From Kordia sp. (lineage in GTDB: Bacteria > Bacteroidota > Bacteroidia > Flavobacteriales > Flavobacteriaceae), in NCBI RefSeq assembly GCF_022447245.1, contig NZ_JAKVBC010000026.1, positions 16,067-80,066 on the forward strand: 64,000 nt of DNA. The letters run 5' to 3'. Of the stretch, positions 35,184 through 45,165 are shown one piece after another. The notes below the pieces were generated by a model. That model made no database searches and was not told the origin of the DNA. It saw nothing but the letters and a program-made list of their open reading frames with translations. Position 1 is the first letter of the stretch. Each line of letters begins with the position of its first letter. The translations under genes and the position numbers were made by a program.

Positions 35184-36221
35184 ATGAAAGGTGTATTACT
35201 CATTAATCTTGGTTCGCCAGATACTCCAAACCCTAAAGACGTAAAAAAATATTTAGCTGAATTTTTAATGGATGAACGTGTCATTGACGTTCCAAAATGG
35301 TTGCGTACATTTTTAGTAAAAGGAATTATTTTAAATACGCGCCCCAAAAAATCAGCAGCAGCATATCAAAAAATTTGGTGGGAAGAAGGTTCTCCGCTAA
35401 TCATCATTTCAGAGCGTTTTCAAGAAAAAGTACAAGCGCGTGCCAAAGTTCCTGTTGCGTTAGGAATGCGTTATGGATCTATGAGTATTCAAAAAGGATT
35501 GCAAGAATTACACGACCAAGGTGTAGATGAAGTGTTAGCAATACCTTTGTATCCACATTATGCAATGTCATCTTCGGAAACTGTAATTGTAAAAACCAAA
35601 GAGGAACAACAAAAGCATTTTCCAAACATGCAGTTGACATTTGTGCCAGCGTTTTACAATCATCCAGATTATATCAAAGTATTATCTGAAAAAATAAAAT
35701 CACACATCAAAGACATTGATTACGATCATATTTTGTTTTCGTATCACGGAATTCCAGAACGACATATTCGTAAAACAGATCCCACAAAATCGCATTGCAA
35801 AATGGATGGAAGTTGTTGCAATACACCATCAAAAGCACATGAGTTTTGCTACAGACATCAATGCTTTGAAACCACAAAATTAGTGGGCGAATATTTAGAC
35901 TTACCAGAAGGAAAATATAGTAACTCATTCCAATCTCGTTTAGGAGGCGACCCTTGGTTAAAACCTTATACTGATAAAGAATTTGAACGTTTCCCTGAAG
36001 AAGGAAAAAAGAATTTAGTAGTCATCACACCAGCATTTGTAGCCGATTGTTTAGAAACACTAGAGGAAATTGCGATGGAAGGTGAAGAAGAATTCAAAGA
36101 AGCTGGTGGAGAACAGTATCAGCATGTTCCTTGTTTAAATGATGATGACGCATGGGTAAAAGTAATGACACGCTGGATCAATGAATGGAGTGTAGCTTCT
36201 AAAGAAGAAGCAACCGCTTAA
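35184..36221 (+). CDS. hemH: Ferrochelatase
   Basis: Inserts Fe2+ into protoporphyrin IX, the last step to protoheme. 345 aa. Recognised: GVLLINLGSPDTPNPKDVKK start, IPLYPHYAMSSSET, the catalytic His in FSYHGIPERHIRKTD, and the end VVITPAFVADCLETLEEIAM. A Cys cluster after the catalytic His (CKMDGSCCNT, FCYRHQCFETT) is common in bacterial ferrochelatases and in some binds a [2Fe-2S] cluster. It overlaps the start of the downstream MATE gene by one base (TAATG). Confidence 0.97.
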   Translation: MKGVLLINLGSPDTPNPKDVKKYLAEFLMDERVIDVPKWLRTFLVKGIILNTRPKKSAAAYQKIWWEEGSPLIIISERFQEKVQARAKVPVALGMRYGSMSIQKGLQELHDQGVDEVLAIPLYPHYAMSSSETVIVKTKEEQQKHFPNMQLTFVPAFYNHPDYIKVLSEKIKSHIKDIDYDHILFSYHGIPERHIRKTDPTKSHCKMDGSCCNTPSKAHEFCYRHQCFETTKLVGEYLDLPEGKYSNSFQSRLGGDPWLKPYTDKEFERFPEEGKKNLVVITPAFVADCLETLEEIAMEGEEEFKEAGGEQYQHVPCLNDDDAWVKVMTRWINEWSVASKEEATA

Positions 36222-37561
36222 TGGCAATCAAAAAATCTGCCGAACTTGGCATTGCGCCCATAGGAAAACTTCTCATAGCGCAAGCCTTACCTGCATCGAT
36301 AGGAATCTTAGTCATGTCTTTAAATATGGTTGTCGATACCATTTTTGTAGGACAATGGATTGGAGCTATGGCAATTGCTGCAATTACGGTAGTGGTGCCG
36401 TTAACTTTTTTAATTGCTTCTATCGGAATGGCGATAGGAGTTGGTGGTGCATCCATTATTTCCAGAGCTTTAGGCGCAGAAGATCATGACAAAGCACAGG
36501 ATACATTTGGAAATCAAATAGTTATGTCGTTTGGTTTGGCGGTTTTCTTTGTGATCATCGGGTTGATTTTTAAAGAAGAAGCTTTAGCGCTCTTTGGTGC
36601 GAATGGTAAAATTCTCGCTCCAGCGGAAATTTACTATGTCATTGTCATGTACGGAATTCCGTTTTTGTCGTTATGTATGACAGGAAATCCTGTGGTGCGC
36701 GCAGAAGGCAAACCAAAATTTGCGATGGTAGCGTTGATACTTCCTTCTATCGGAAACATATTCTTTGATTACTTATTTATCAATGTGTTAGATATGGGTA
36801 TGGCTGGTGCGGCTTGGGCAACGTCTATTTCATATTTTATCTGTTTTCTATTTATCTATTGGTTTTTCCTTTCAAAACACAGCGAGCTTAAAATCCGACT
36901 CAAATGTTTCAAACTAAAACAGACTATTGTTAAAGAAATAACAGAGTTAGGCGGCGTAACCTTGGCGCGACAAGGAACTGTGAGTATTCTTTCTATCATT
37001 TTGAATCATACATTATTTCAATACGGAGGAGAAACTTCAGTAACCATTTATGGAATTATAAGTCGAATGTTGATGTTTGCGTTATTTCCTGTGATGGGAA
37101 TCTCGCAAGGATTTCTGCCAATTGCAGGATTTAATTATGGAGCAAAAAAACTAGTGCGGGTCAAAGAAAGTATCAACATTTCAATAAAATACGGAACAGG
37201 TTTAGCCTTGATTATTTTTGCAATCATCATGGTTTTTCCAGAACAAATCACTGCAATTTTCACCAATGACGAAACGGTCATTCGCGATACTCCAAATGCG
37301 TTGCGATGGGTATTTTTAGTCACACCACTAATTGCCGTACAAATGATTGGTTCTGGATACTTTCAAGCCATTGGAAAAGCTATTCCTGCATTATTACTCA
37401 CACTTACAAAACAAGGATTCTTCCTGATTCCTTTAATTTTAATATTGCCAAAATACTATGGAATCTTTGGTGTTTGGGTTGCTTTCCCAATTGCGGATTT
37501 ACTCTCTACGATTGTTACAGGTTGGTATCTGAATAGAGAAGTACGACGCACACTTAAGTGA
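36221..37561 (+). CDS. MATE-family efflux transporter
   Basis: 446-aa inner-membrane protein with about twelve hydrophobic segments in two similar halves. The N-terminal half has GKLLIAQALPASIGILVMSL and GQWIGAMAIAAITVVVPL; the second half has GGVTLARQGTVSILSIILNH and the family-like GISQGFLPIAGFNYGAKK. It would export cationic drugs or metabolites by Na+ or H+ antiport. Coupled to hemH by a one-base overlap, so the same promoter likely serves both; a link to porphyrin or heme export is only an inference from position. Confidence 0.9.
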   Translation: MAIKKSAELGIAPIGKLLIAQALPASIGILVMSLNMVVDTIFVGQWIGAMAIAAITVVVPLTFLIASIGMAIGVGGASIISRALGAEDHDKAQDTFGNQIVMSFGLAVFFVIIGLIFKEEALALFGANGKILAPAEIYYVIVMYGIPFLSLCMTGNPVVRAEGKPKFAMVALILPSIGNIFFDYLFINVLDMGMAGAAWATSISYFICFLFIYWFFLSKHSELKIRLKCFKLKQTIVKEITELGGVTLARQGTVSILSIILNHTLFQYGGETSVTIYGIISRMLMFALFPVMGISQGFLPIAGFNYGAKKLVRVKESINISIKYGTGLALIIFAIIMVFPEQITAIFTNDETVIRDTPNALRWVFLVTPLIAVQMIGSGYFQAIGKAIPALLLTLTKQGFFLIPLILILPKYYGIFGVWVAFPIADLLSTIVTGWYLNREVRRTLK

Positions 37562-37839
37562 TATTCAGTGATATTTTAGAGTGACTAGGGAAACCATTGA
37601 AAATTAGTACAATCACCAAATGAGTACGTATAAAATCATTCGTGAATTCGTCAAACTACTAGCAAGATGTGAGTTATGAGTACCGTAAATTGACAAAAAA
37701 TCAAATCAACGATAAACAGCATATCAAATCCTTCAAGAAGCAAATCAATAGTTAAGAGAATCTTAAAAAAATGGTAAAGCCTATAATCAAAAAAAGAATA
37801 ATCCGTATTTTTAGTAGCTAAACCAAACCAACCTAAAAA

Positions 37840-40800
37840 ATGCGAATCTTTACCATTGCAATGGCGCTATTTCTTACCATAGCGAGCCAATTTGAAGCAC
37901 AAGCGCAAAATTTTGACGAAACTTATTACAAAAATCTAGAATACAGACTTGTCGGTCCATTTCGTGGTGGGCGAAGTGCTGCTGTAACTGGAGTCCCTAA
38001 CAAGCCAAATCTTTATTATTTTGGTTCTACAGGTGGAGGAATTTGGAAAACTACCAATGGAGGGCGTTCTTGGGAAAATATTTCTGACGGATATTTTGGA
38101 GGAAGTATTGGAGCAATTACAGTTTCTAAAAGTGATCCAAATGTAATGTATGTTGGCGGTGGAGAAAAAACCGTGCGTGGTAATGTATCTTCTGGTTACG
38201 GAGTATGGAAAAGTGTAGATGCAGGAAAAACATGGAAAGCTTCTGGATTAAAAAACTCAAGACACATTCCAAGAATGGCAGTTCATCCAACGAATTCAGA
38301 TATTGTATACGCTGGTGTGATGGGAAATATCTATAAGTCGTCCAATGATAGAGGCGTATATAAAAGTATAGATGGCGGAAAAACTTGGAAAAAAACACTC
38401 TTTGCCAATGCGGATGCAGGTGTTGTTGATCTGTTAATTGATCCAACAAATCCAAGAATTCTATACGCATCTACATGGCGTGTTCGAAGAACTCCGTACA
38501 GTTTGAGTTCTGGAGGTGATGGTTCTGCCTTGTGGAAAAGTACTGATAGTGGTGAAACATGGACGGAAATCTCCACCAAAAAAGGATTTCCAACGGGAAC
38601 GTTAGGAATTATAGGAGTTACGGTGTCTCCACTAAACAATCAACGTGTTTGGGCAATTGTAGAAAACAAAGACAAAGGTGGATTATACAGAAGTGAAGAT
38701 GGTGGCGAAACATGGACGCAAGTAAATAGCGAACGTAAATTACGTCAGCGTGCTTGGTATTACACGCGTGTATATGCAGATACAGAAAACGAAGATGTAG
38801 TATACGTACTAAACGTTCGTTATCATAAAAGTACGGATGGAGGAAGAACATTCAATACGTATAACGCTCCGCATGGAGATCATCATGATTTATGGATTGC
38901 ACCAGAAAATCCAAAACGTATGATTATTGGAGATGATGGTGGAGCACAAGTTACATATGATGGTGGTGAAACATGGAGCACGTATCATAATCAACCGACA
39001 TCACAATTTTACCGTGTAACGACTGACAATAGCTTTCCATATCGAATTTATGTAGCACAACAAGACAATTCTACCATACGAATTCCACATAGAACGGATG
39101 GATATTCTATTTCGGATGAAGATTGGGAAAGTACTGCAGGAGGCGAATCAGCACATATTGCAGTAGACCCGAAAAACAATGACATTGTATATGGTGGAAG
39201 TTATGATGGTTTCTTAACCAGAGTCAATCACAAAACAGGAACAGTACGCGCTATCAATGTGTGGCCAGATAATCCAATGGGACATGGCGCAGAAGGCATG
39301 AAATATCGTTTTCAATGGAATTTCCCAATTATTTTCTCAAAGCACAATCCAAATCGCTTATATACATTTTCCAATCATGTACATGTTACGGAAAATGAAG
39401 GGCAATCATGGGAAATTATCAGTCCTGATTTAACGCGAAACGATCCAGAAAAACTTAAATCTTCTGGTGGACCGATTACACAGGATAACACTTCCGTAGA
39501 ATATTACTGTACCATATTTGCTGCACAAGAATCACCTTTAAAAGAAGGATTATTATGGGTTGGAAGTGATGATGGATTGATTCACATTACACAAGACGGT
39601 GGACAAAACTGGGAAAATGTAACACCAAAAGGAATGCCTGAATGGATGATGATCAATAGTATTGAGCCAAGTGCGTTTGATGCTGGAACCTGTTATGTAG
39701 CAGGAACAAAATACAAAACAGGAGATTTTAAACCATACATATACAAAACAACCGATTACGGAAAAACGTGGGCAAAGATTACAAACGGAATCAATTCGGA
39801 ACACTTTACGCGTGTGGTTCGTGAAGATCCAAAACGCAAAGGATTATTATATGCTGGAACGGAAACAGGAATGTACATTTCGTTCAACGATGGAAAAAAC
39901 TGGCAATCGTTCCAATTGAACCTTCCTATAGTTCCCATTACAGATTTAACCGTAAAAGACAACAATTTAGTTGTAGCAACACAAGGAAGAAGTGTTTGGG
40001 TTATTGACGATTTAACCGTGATTCATCAACAATACAATATCACTAAAAACGAAAACATTCTATACAAACCAAAAGATACGTACAGAATGCGAGGTGGTTC
40101 AAGAAAAGGTAGTAAAACTGAAGGAACAAATCATCCAAATGGTGTGATGACATATTTTTATCTAAATGATTATGATGCAACAGATGAGGTTTCATTAACT
40201 TACATGGAAGCAAATGGTGATGTGATCAAAAAATTCAGCACAAAAAATAAAAAGAAAGACAAGCTTACCGTCGAAAAAGGAGCAAATTTGTTCGTTTGGA
40301 ATACCATTTATAAAGGAACAGAACGCTTAAAAGGGATGATTTTATGGTGGGCAAGTTTACAAGGCCCAAGAGCAGTGCCAGGCGAATACAAAGTGAAGCT
40401 TACGGTTAAAAAAGAAGGGCAAGACGCTGTAGAAATCACAAAACCATTTACAATTTTGGCAGATCCTAGAGCAGAAAGTACACTTGCCGATATGCAAAAG
40501 CAATTTGATTTTATCAAAGATGTCAATGCAACGATGGACAACGCACACAAATCCATCAAAAAAATTAGAAAAATTAATGCAAAATTGAGTTCTTTTGCAA
40601 CGCAATATAAAGATGATGAGAATGTAAAAGATTTGGTGAAAAAAGCGAAAGAATTGAAAAAACAATTCACAACTATTGAAGAAGCTTTGTATCAAACAAA
40701 AAATCGTAGTGGACAAGATCCGTTGAATTTCCCAATTCGTTTAACGAACAAATTAGGACACTTAAATTCACTGGTAAGCATGGGTGATTTTGCGCCAACG

Positions 40801-40947
40801 GCACAAGACATTGCGGTAAAAAATGAATTGACACAAAAAATCAATAAAGAATTGAATACTTTCAATGAGTTGGTAGACACAGAAATCAAAGCTTTTAACG
40901 ACGCCTTTAATGCAAAAAAATTAAATTACTTATTTATAGAAGACTAA
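37840..40947 (+). CDS. Exported BNR/Asp-box repeat protein (VPS10/sialidase-like propeller)
   Basis: 1035-aa protein with a signal peptide (RIFTIAMALFLTIASQFEAQ). It has about eleven Asp-box repeats of the form SxDGGxTW (TTNGGRSW, SVDAGKTW, SIDGGKTW, STDSGETW, SEDGGETW, TYDGGETW, TQDGGQNW, TTDYGKTW and variants) that build a beta-propeller up to about residue 730. The rest is a beta domain with FVWNTIYKGTERLKGM, then a helical tail. Such proteins are usually named glycosyl hydrolase or sortilin-like, but no catalytic residues could be assigned. No T9SS sorting tail is present. Its stop directly abuts the hemJ start codon. Confidence 0.8.
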   Translation: MRIFTIAMALFLTIASQFEAQAQNFDETYYKNLEYRLVGPFRGGRSAAVTGVPNKPNLYYFGSTGGGIWKTTNGGRSWENISDGYFGGSIGAITVSKSDPNVMYVGGGEKTVRGNVSSGYGVWKSVDAGKTWKASGLKNSRHIPRMAVHPTNSDIVYAGVMGNIYKSSNDRGVYKSIDGGKTWKKTLFANADAGVVDLLIDPTNPRILYASTWRVRRTPYSLSSGGDGSALWKSTDSGETWTEISTKKGFPTGTLGIIGVTVSPLNNQRVWAIVENKDKGGLYRSEDGGETWTQVNSERKLRQRAWYYTRVYADTENEDVVYVLNVRYHKSTDGGRTFNTYNAPHGDHHDLWIAPENPKRMIIGDDGGAQVTYDGGETWSTYHNQPTSQFYRVTTDNSFPYRIYVAQQDNSTIRIPHRTDGYSISDEDWESTAGGESAHIAVDPKNNDIVYGGSYDGFLTRVNHKTGTVRAINVWPDNPMGHGAEGMKYRFQWNFPIIFSKHNPNRLYTFSNHVHVTENEGQSWEIISPDLTRNDPEKLKSSGGPITQDNTSVEYYCTIFAAQESPLKEGLLWVGSDDGLIHITQDGGQNWENVTPKGMPEWMMINSIEPSAFDAGTCYVAGTKYKTGDFKPYIYKTTDYGKTWAKITNGINSEHFTRVVREDPKRKGLLYAGTETGMYISFNDGKNWQSFQLNLPIVPITDLTVKDNNLVVATQGRSVWVIDDLTVIHQQYNITKNENILYKPKDTYRMRGGSRKGSKTEGTNHPNGVMTYFYLNDYDATDEVSLTYMEANGDVIKKFSTKNKKKDKLTVEKGANLFVWNTIYKGTERLKGMILWWASLQGPRAVPGEYKVKLTVKKEGQDAVEITKPFTILADPRAESTLADMQKQFDFIKDVNATMDNAHKSIKKIRKINAKLSSFATQYKDDENVKDLVKKAKELKKQFTTIEEALYQTKNRSGQDPLNFPIRLTNKLGHLNSLVSMGDFAPTAQDIAVKNELTQKINKELNTFNELVDTEIKAFNDAFNAKKLNYLFIED

Positions 40948-41502
40948 ATGTTGTTAGAATATTACGGTTACATAAAAGCACTACATTTAATATTTGTAGT
41001 TTCATGGTTTGCGGCATTATTTTACCTTCCGCGTTTGTTTGTATATCAAATTGAAGCTTTTCACAAACCATCGCCAGAAAAGGAAATTTTGGGCAAACAA
41101 CTCAAAATCATGGCAAAACGCTTGTGGTTTATTATTGGATGGCCTTCGTCAATATTGGCAACTTTTTTTGGAGTGTTGCTACTTGTGGCCAATTCATCAT
41201 TATTGCAATTAGGTTGGATGCATGTTAAGCTGGCATTTATAGTACTCTTATGGATTTATCATTTAAAATCACATCAAATGTATAAGCAGCTGCAACTCGA
41301 TGACGTTCGATATAGTTCTACTTTTATGCGCTTGTGGAATGAAGGAGCTACATTAATTTTATTTGCGGTAATTTTCTTAGTGATTTTAAAAAGCTCCATC
41401 AATTGGATTTTTGGTGTGATTGGAATCTTTGTATTAGGAATTCTATTAATGCTAGGATTTAAGCTTTACAAGCGCATACGCGAGAAAAATCCAGAAGCTT
41501 AG
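40948..41502 (+). CDS. hemJ: HemJ-type protoporphyrinogen IX oxidase (CopD-like)
   Basis: 184-aa membrane protein with four to five hydrophobic segments. The start EYYGYIKALHLIFVVSWFA has the conserved His (H13) of HemJ/UPF0093. Further family features are LPRLFVYQIEAF, LGWMHVKLAFIVLLWIYH and FMRLWNEGATLILFAVIFLV. It would oxidise protoporphyrinogen IX to protoporphyrin IX at the membrane, filling the step between HemF and HemH. No hemG or hemY is in the window, so it is the only candidate for this step here. It starts immediately after the stop of the BNR protein. Confidence 0.85.
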   Translation: MLLEYYGYIKALHLIFVVSWFAALFYLPRLFVYQIEAFHKPSPEKEILGKQLKIMAKRLWFIIGWPSSILATFFGVLLLVANSSLLQLGWMHVKLAFIVLLWIYHLKSHQMYKQLQLDDVRYSSTFMRLWNEGATLILFAVIFLVILKSSINWIFGVIGIFVLGILLMLGFKLYKRIREKNPEA

Positions 41503-41594
41503 GAGACTCAATTTTCAACGATTTTTTGTGAATGTTAAAATTCTTATTTTTGGCTTGATTATTGCGCGAAAGCAAGGAAGATAAACCCGCACTC

Positions 41595-43055
41595 ATGAAA
41601 CCAGCTAGACTTTCTTTACGTTCTCGAATATTTGCTTATATGATTCTTCTGATTCTTGTAGCATCTATTTTAATAGCGATCGTTACTATTAAACAATATA
41701 GAGAACAATCACGTGAATATCACGATAGAAGACTAGATAGAAAACAAGAGCAGGTACAATCGCATGTAGAGCATTTAATCAATAAAGAAACAACCTATGT
41801 TGTAAATGCTGAAAACTTAGGATATATTTTCCAAGATAGAGATGCTATCTACAAAATTGCGGATATTCTTAAATTAAATATCAACTTATATAGTCTTGAA
41901 GGCGATTTTATCATTACGTCCGATACTTCCATACGAAGTGAAAATATTGTAGAATGTTTGCCTGCCAAAGTGTTGAATGGTTTACAAGATAGCGAGGAGA
42001 AAAAATTTAAAGATGAAAGTATTTTTGTAAATGAAATAGAATACCAATCTTCTTACAATATCATTACTGATGCAAAATCAAAACCATTAGGGATTATCAA
42101 TCTGCAATTTGAGGTAGACGATTCTTTCGAAAATGAATTAAATGAGTTTTTAGCACGTTTAGCTTTTGCATATCTCATCATGTTTATCATTGCCATTGCA
42201 TTTGCCTATTATGTATCGCGATATATTACCAAGTCCTTGAAGAAAATTGGGGAAAAACTAGATCAAACTCGCTTCAATAAACGCAATGAAAAAATTATTG
42301 TTGAAAATGCAGGAGAAGAAATATTCAACCTAATTACGGCATATAATAGTATGATTGATGAGTTGGAAGAAAGTGCCGTAAAACTGGCAAAAAGCGAGCG
42401 TGAACAAGCTTGGCGCGAAATGGCAAAACAGGTTGCGCATGAAATTAAAAATCCGTTGACACCTATGCGCTTGACTGTACAAAGTTTTCAACGTAAGTTT
42501 GATCCAAATGATTCTGGAATTCATCAAAAAGTAGATGAATATAGCAAGACAATTATTCAGCAAATAGATACTATGAGTAACATTGCGTCAGCGTTTTCTA
42601 ACTTTGCAAAAATGCCAGCACAGCAAAATGAAATGTTGAATGTGGTTGAAATTACGCGTTTGGCGATGGAACTTTTTAATGAAAGTTATATTAACTATTC
42701 GTACGATGAAGAAGAAATTATTGCCAAATTTGATCGTACGCAACTTATACGAGTTATCACTAATTTGGTAAAAAATGCCATTCAAGCCATTTCAGATGAT
42801 CGTCCGCCACGTATTGATGTTCGTGTCTTTGAAGAAAACAATATGGTTATCATCACTGTAAAAGACAATGGAATTGGTATTACAAAGGAAAACGAACCAA
42901 AAATATTTGAGCCAAAGTTTACCACGAAAACAAGCGGAATGGGATTAGGACTCGGAATGGTAAAAAATATTGTAGAAACTTACGATGGAAGTATTACTTT
43001 TACATCTGAAGAAAATGAAGGCACAACATTTAGGGTGTCATTTCCAAAAAACTAA
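41595..43055 (+). CDS. Membrane sensor histidine kinase, NtrY-like
   Basis: 486 aa from ATG 41595. An upstream in-frame TTG (41562) is rejected because a TATTTTTG -7-like box lies just before it. Two transmembrane segments (YMILLILVASILIAIVTI; FAYLIMFIIAIAFAYYVS) enclose an extracytoplasmic sensor region of about 150 residues. A HAMP linker follows (RYITKSLKKIGEKL), then the phospho-acceptor His in MAKQVAHEIKNPLTPMRL, the N-box LIRVITNLVKNAIQAI, G1 VKDNGIGI and G2 TSGMGLGLGMVKNI. The HEIKNPLTP form is typical of NtrY kinases. No response regulator is adjacent; the next gene is a crotonase. Confidence 0.9.
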   Translation: MKPARLSLRSRIFAYMILLILVASILIAIVTIKQYREQSREYHDRRLDRKQEQVQSHVEHLINKETTYVVNAENLGYIFQDRDAIYKIADILKLNINLYSLEGDFIITSDTSIRSENIVECLPAKVLNGLQDSEEKKFKDESIFVNEIEYQSSYNIITDAKSKPLGIINLQFEVDDSFENELNEFLARLAFAYLIMFIIAIAFAYYVSRYITKSLKKIGEKLDQTRFNKRNEKIIVENAGEEIFNLITAYNSMIDELEESAVKLAKSEREQAWREMAKQVAHEIKNPLTPMRLTVQSFQRKFDPNDSGIHQKVDEYSKTIIQQIDTMSNIASAFSNFAKMPAQQNEMLNVVEITRLAMELFNESYINYSYDEEEIIAKFDRTQLIRVITNLVKNAIQAISDDRPPRIDVRVFEENNMVIITVKDNGIGITKENEPKIFEPKFTTKTSGMGLGLGMVKNIVETYDGSITFTSEENEGTTFRVSFPKN

Positions 43056-43063
43056 ATAAAACC

Positions 43064-43846
43064 ATGAGCTACGAAAACATATTAGTACAAGAAGACAACG
43101 GAATTGCAACGATTACTATTAATCGTCCAAAAAAACTAAATGCACTTAACAGAGATACGATTCAAGAATTGCACAATGCTTTTGAAGCTTTGGATGCTTC
43201 GGTAGATGCAAAAGTAATTGTCCTGACAGGAAGTGGAGAAAAAGCTTTTGTTGCTGGCGCTGATATTAGTGAATTTGCACATTTCTCTGTAGAAGAAGGA
43301 GGAAAATTAGCGGCAAAAGGACAAGAATTATTGTTTGATTTTGTACAAAACTTAAGCACGCCTGTTATTGCTGCTGTAAATGGATTTGCACTAGGTGGCG
43401 GATTGGAATTAGCAATGGCAGCACACTTTAGAGTAGCTAGTGATAATGCTAAAATGGGCTTGCCTGAAGTATCTTTAGGAGTAATTCCTGGATATGGTGG
43501 AACTCAGCGTTTGCCACAGTTGGTAGGAAAAGGAAAAGCCATGGAAATGGTCATGACTGCTGGAATGATTGGTGCTGAAGAAGCAAAACAATGCGGATTG
43601 GTAAATCATGTAACTACACAAGAAGAATTATTACCACTTGCATATAAATTGGCTAGTAAAATCATGCGAAATTCTTTAGTAGCGATTCGCGGCGCTATCA
43701 AAGCCATTAATGCAAATTATACTGATGGTGTAAATGGTTATGAAACAGAAATTTCAGAATTTGGAAATTGTTTTGGAACAGAAGATTTTAAAGAAGGAAC
43801 AACGGCATTCTTAGAAAAAAGAAAAGCAGATTTTCCAGGAAAATAG
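43064..43846 (+). CDS. Enoyl-CoA hydratase/isomerase (crotonase)
   Basis: 260-aa crotonase-fold enzyme of fatty-acid or organic-acid degradation. The oxyanion-hole and catalytic segments are AGADISEFAHFS, ALGGGLELAMAAHFRVA (Glu in LELA) and GLPEVSLGVIPGYGGTQRLP (Glu in PEV). Both Glu residues of true hydratases are present. It follows the kinase by 8 bases and ends in a strong terminator, so it is the last gene of a hemJ-kinase-crotonase row; a functional link among them is not evident. Confidence 0.9.
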   Translation: MSYENILVQEDNGIATITINRPKKLNALNRDTIQELHNAFEALDASVDAKVIVLTGSGEKAFVAGADISEFAHFSVEEGGKLAAKGQELLFDFVQNLSTPVIAAVNGFALGGGLELAMAAHFRVASDNAKMGLPEVSLGVIPGYGGTQRLPQLVGKGKAMEMVMTAGMIGAEEAKQCGLVNHVTTQEELLPLAYKLASKIMRNSLVAIRGAIKAINANYTDGVNGYETEISEFGNCFGTEDFKEGTTAFLEKRKADFPGK

Positions 43847-43865
43847 ACAAGAAAAAATAATATAT

Positions 43866-43901
43866 AAAAAGTCATGGTTTTTTTAATCATGGCTTTTTTT
43901 T
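43866..43901 (+). terminator. Terminator after the crotonase gene
   Basis: AAAAGTCATGG and the pairing TCATGGCTTTTTTTT arms around a T-run loop, 20 bases after the stop. Confidence 0.8.
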
Positions 43902-44089
43902 GTTTCAAAATGAAGTAAATAAGAAGCATTTACACCTTGAGATACATACAAGTATTTCTTCGTGTTTTTTATGAACATGTACGATTTTTTGGTGTTTATT
44001 GTAGAAAAATAATAATTTACAGTAGGGAAAAGTATTTTTTTTGATGTTATTATAATATCTACCTAAGCCAATTTACTAAAACAACCAAC

Positions 44090-45092
44090 ATGAAAAAACT
44101 ACTACTAAGCTGTGCATTTTGCATATATATTCTTGGGGTAAGTGCGCAATGCGGCATTCATCCAATTATGAATTTGACGCTAAATTCAAAACAATCCCAG
44201 CGATCCAGATTATGATAATCCTGAATTATCACAACCTCGTATCAATTATTATTTAGAGCAACTTTCAGCAATGTATAACAATCCGCAAAACTCTGCGGAT
44301 ATTGATTCTTTATTTAATGAATTTCAATTTCATGTGGATCCAATGACCCTACAATACCATAATACTTTGTTAAATGTAGATACAAATGCCAGTTGGGTTT
44401 AAACATTGAAGGACACAGGAACTGCTGGAATTACAGATTTTGACAACATCTTATCTCAATATCAATTTTCTGTTTCATCTTTTAATGATTGGACAATTCC
44501 TCCTTATGCAGGAAAAACTATTTTCGAATTAGAGTCGACCTTTGATTTTATAAACACTTATGCATTATGTGACGATTTGCAGAATGCAATCACAGAAGAT
44601 TTGAATTACGATTTAGCTTTTTACAATGATAATATTTGTAGCTATGATGGAATTACTTACACTATTGAAACCTCCGAACTGCCTCCACAACAAGCTCCTG
44701 TAGTAGCTTGTGATGTATTTAAAAATCCGGCAAATAGTTATGTCTTTTGTCTTAAAAGACGCCTGTATATTTAGCATGCCAAATACGCAAACGCGTTTTG
44801 TTATGGTTTCTAATGATTGTAGTACAGTTAATTTTTTAAGAATATTATCTGCATCAGAAAATGAATTAACAGGTGTGAAAATCTATCCAAATCCAACCTC
44901 AGATGTATTGAATATTGAAGGAATTGAAAATATCAAAGCTGTGGAGCTACATTCAATTTTAGGAAAACAACTTTCTATTTCAATAAATGATTTTACCCGT
45001 ATTGATGTAAGTGCCTAGAAAATGGAGTGTACTTCTTGAGAGTCATAGATGATAAAAATCGTACTGTGATTAAGAAATTCATCAAACAGTAA
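44090..45092 (+). pseudogene. Decayed T9SS-exported protein
   Basis: Begins at ATG 44090 with a signal peptide (KKLLLSCAFCIYILGVSAQ). A frameshift near 44180 moves it to DPDYDNPELSQPRINYYLEQ. TAA interrupts at 44399, a further frameshift lies near 44740, and TAG at 45016 precedes the end. The last 70 codons form a T9SS type A sorting domain: VKIYPNPTSDVLNIEGIEN, then NGVYFLRVIDDKNRTVIKKF. Without the lesions it would be about 330 residues, secreted and anchored by T9SS. No catalytic motif was found. The terminator at 45112 survives. Confidence 0.85.
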
Positions 45093-45111
45093 AAAAGTGA
45101 ATTAATCACAT

Positions 45112-45145
45112 AAAAAAATCCTGTTCATTACGAACAGGATTTTTA
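45112..45145. terminator. Bidirectional terminator between T9SS pseudogene and S46 peptidase
   Basis: AAAAATCCTGTTC and GAACAGGATTTTT form a perfect 13-base-pair stem with a 5-base loop (ATTAC). Flanking A/T runs serve both convergent genes. Confidence 0.9.
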
Positions 45146-45165
45146 TTTTAAGTCTGTATTGTAGA

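Noticed and set aside
37562..37839. Possible small gene between MATE and the BNR protein
   Set aside because: The stretch has broken Lys-rich frames (for example around 37690-37800) with several stops and no leader, domain or hairpin; at most unidentifiable debris.
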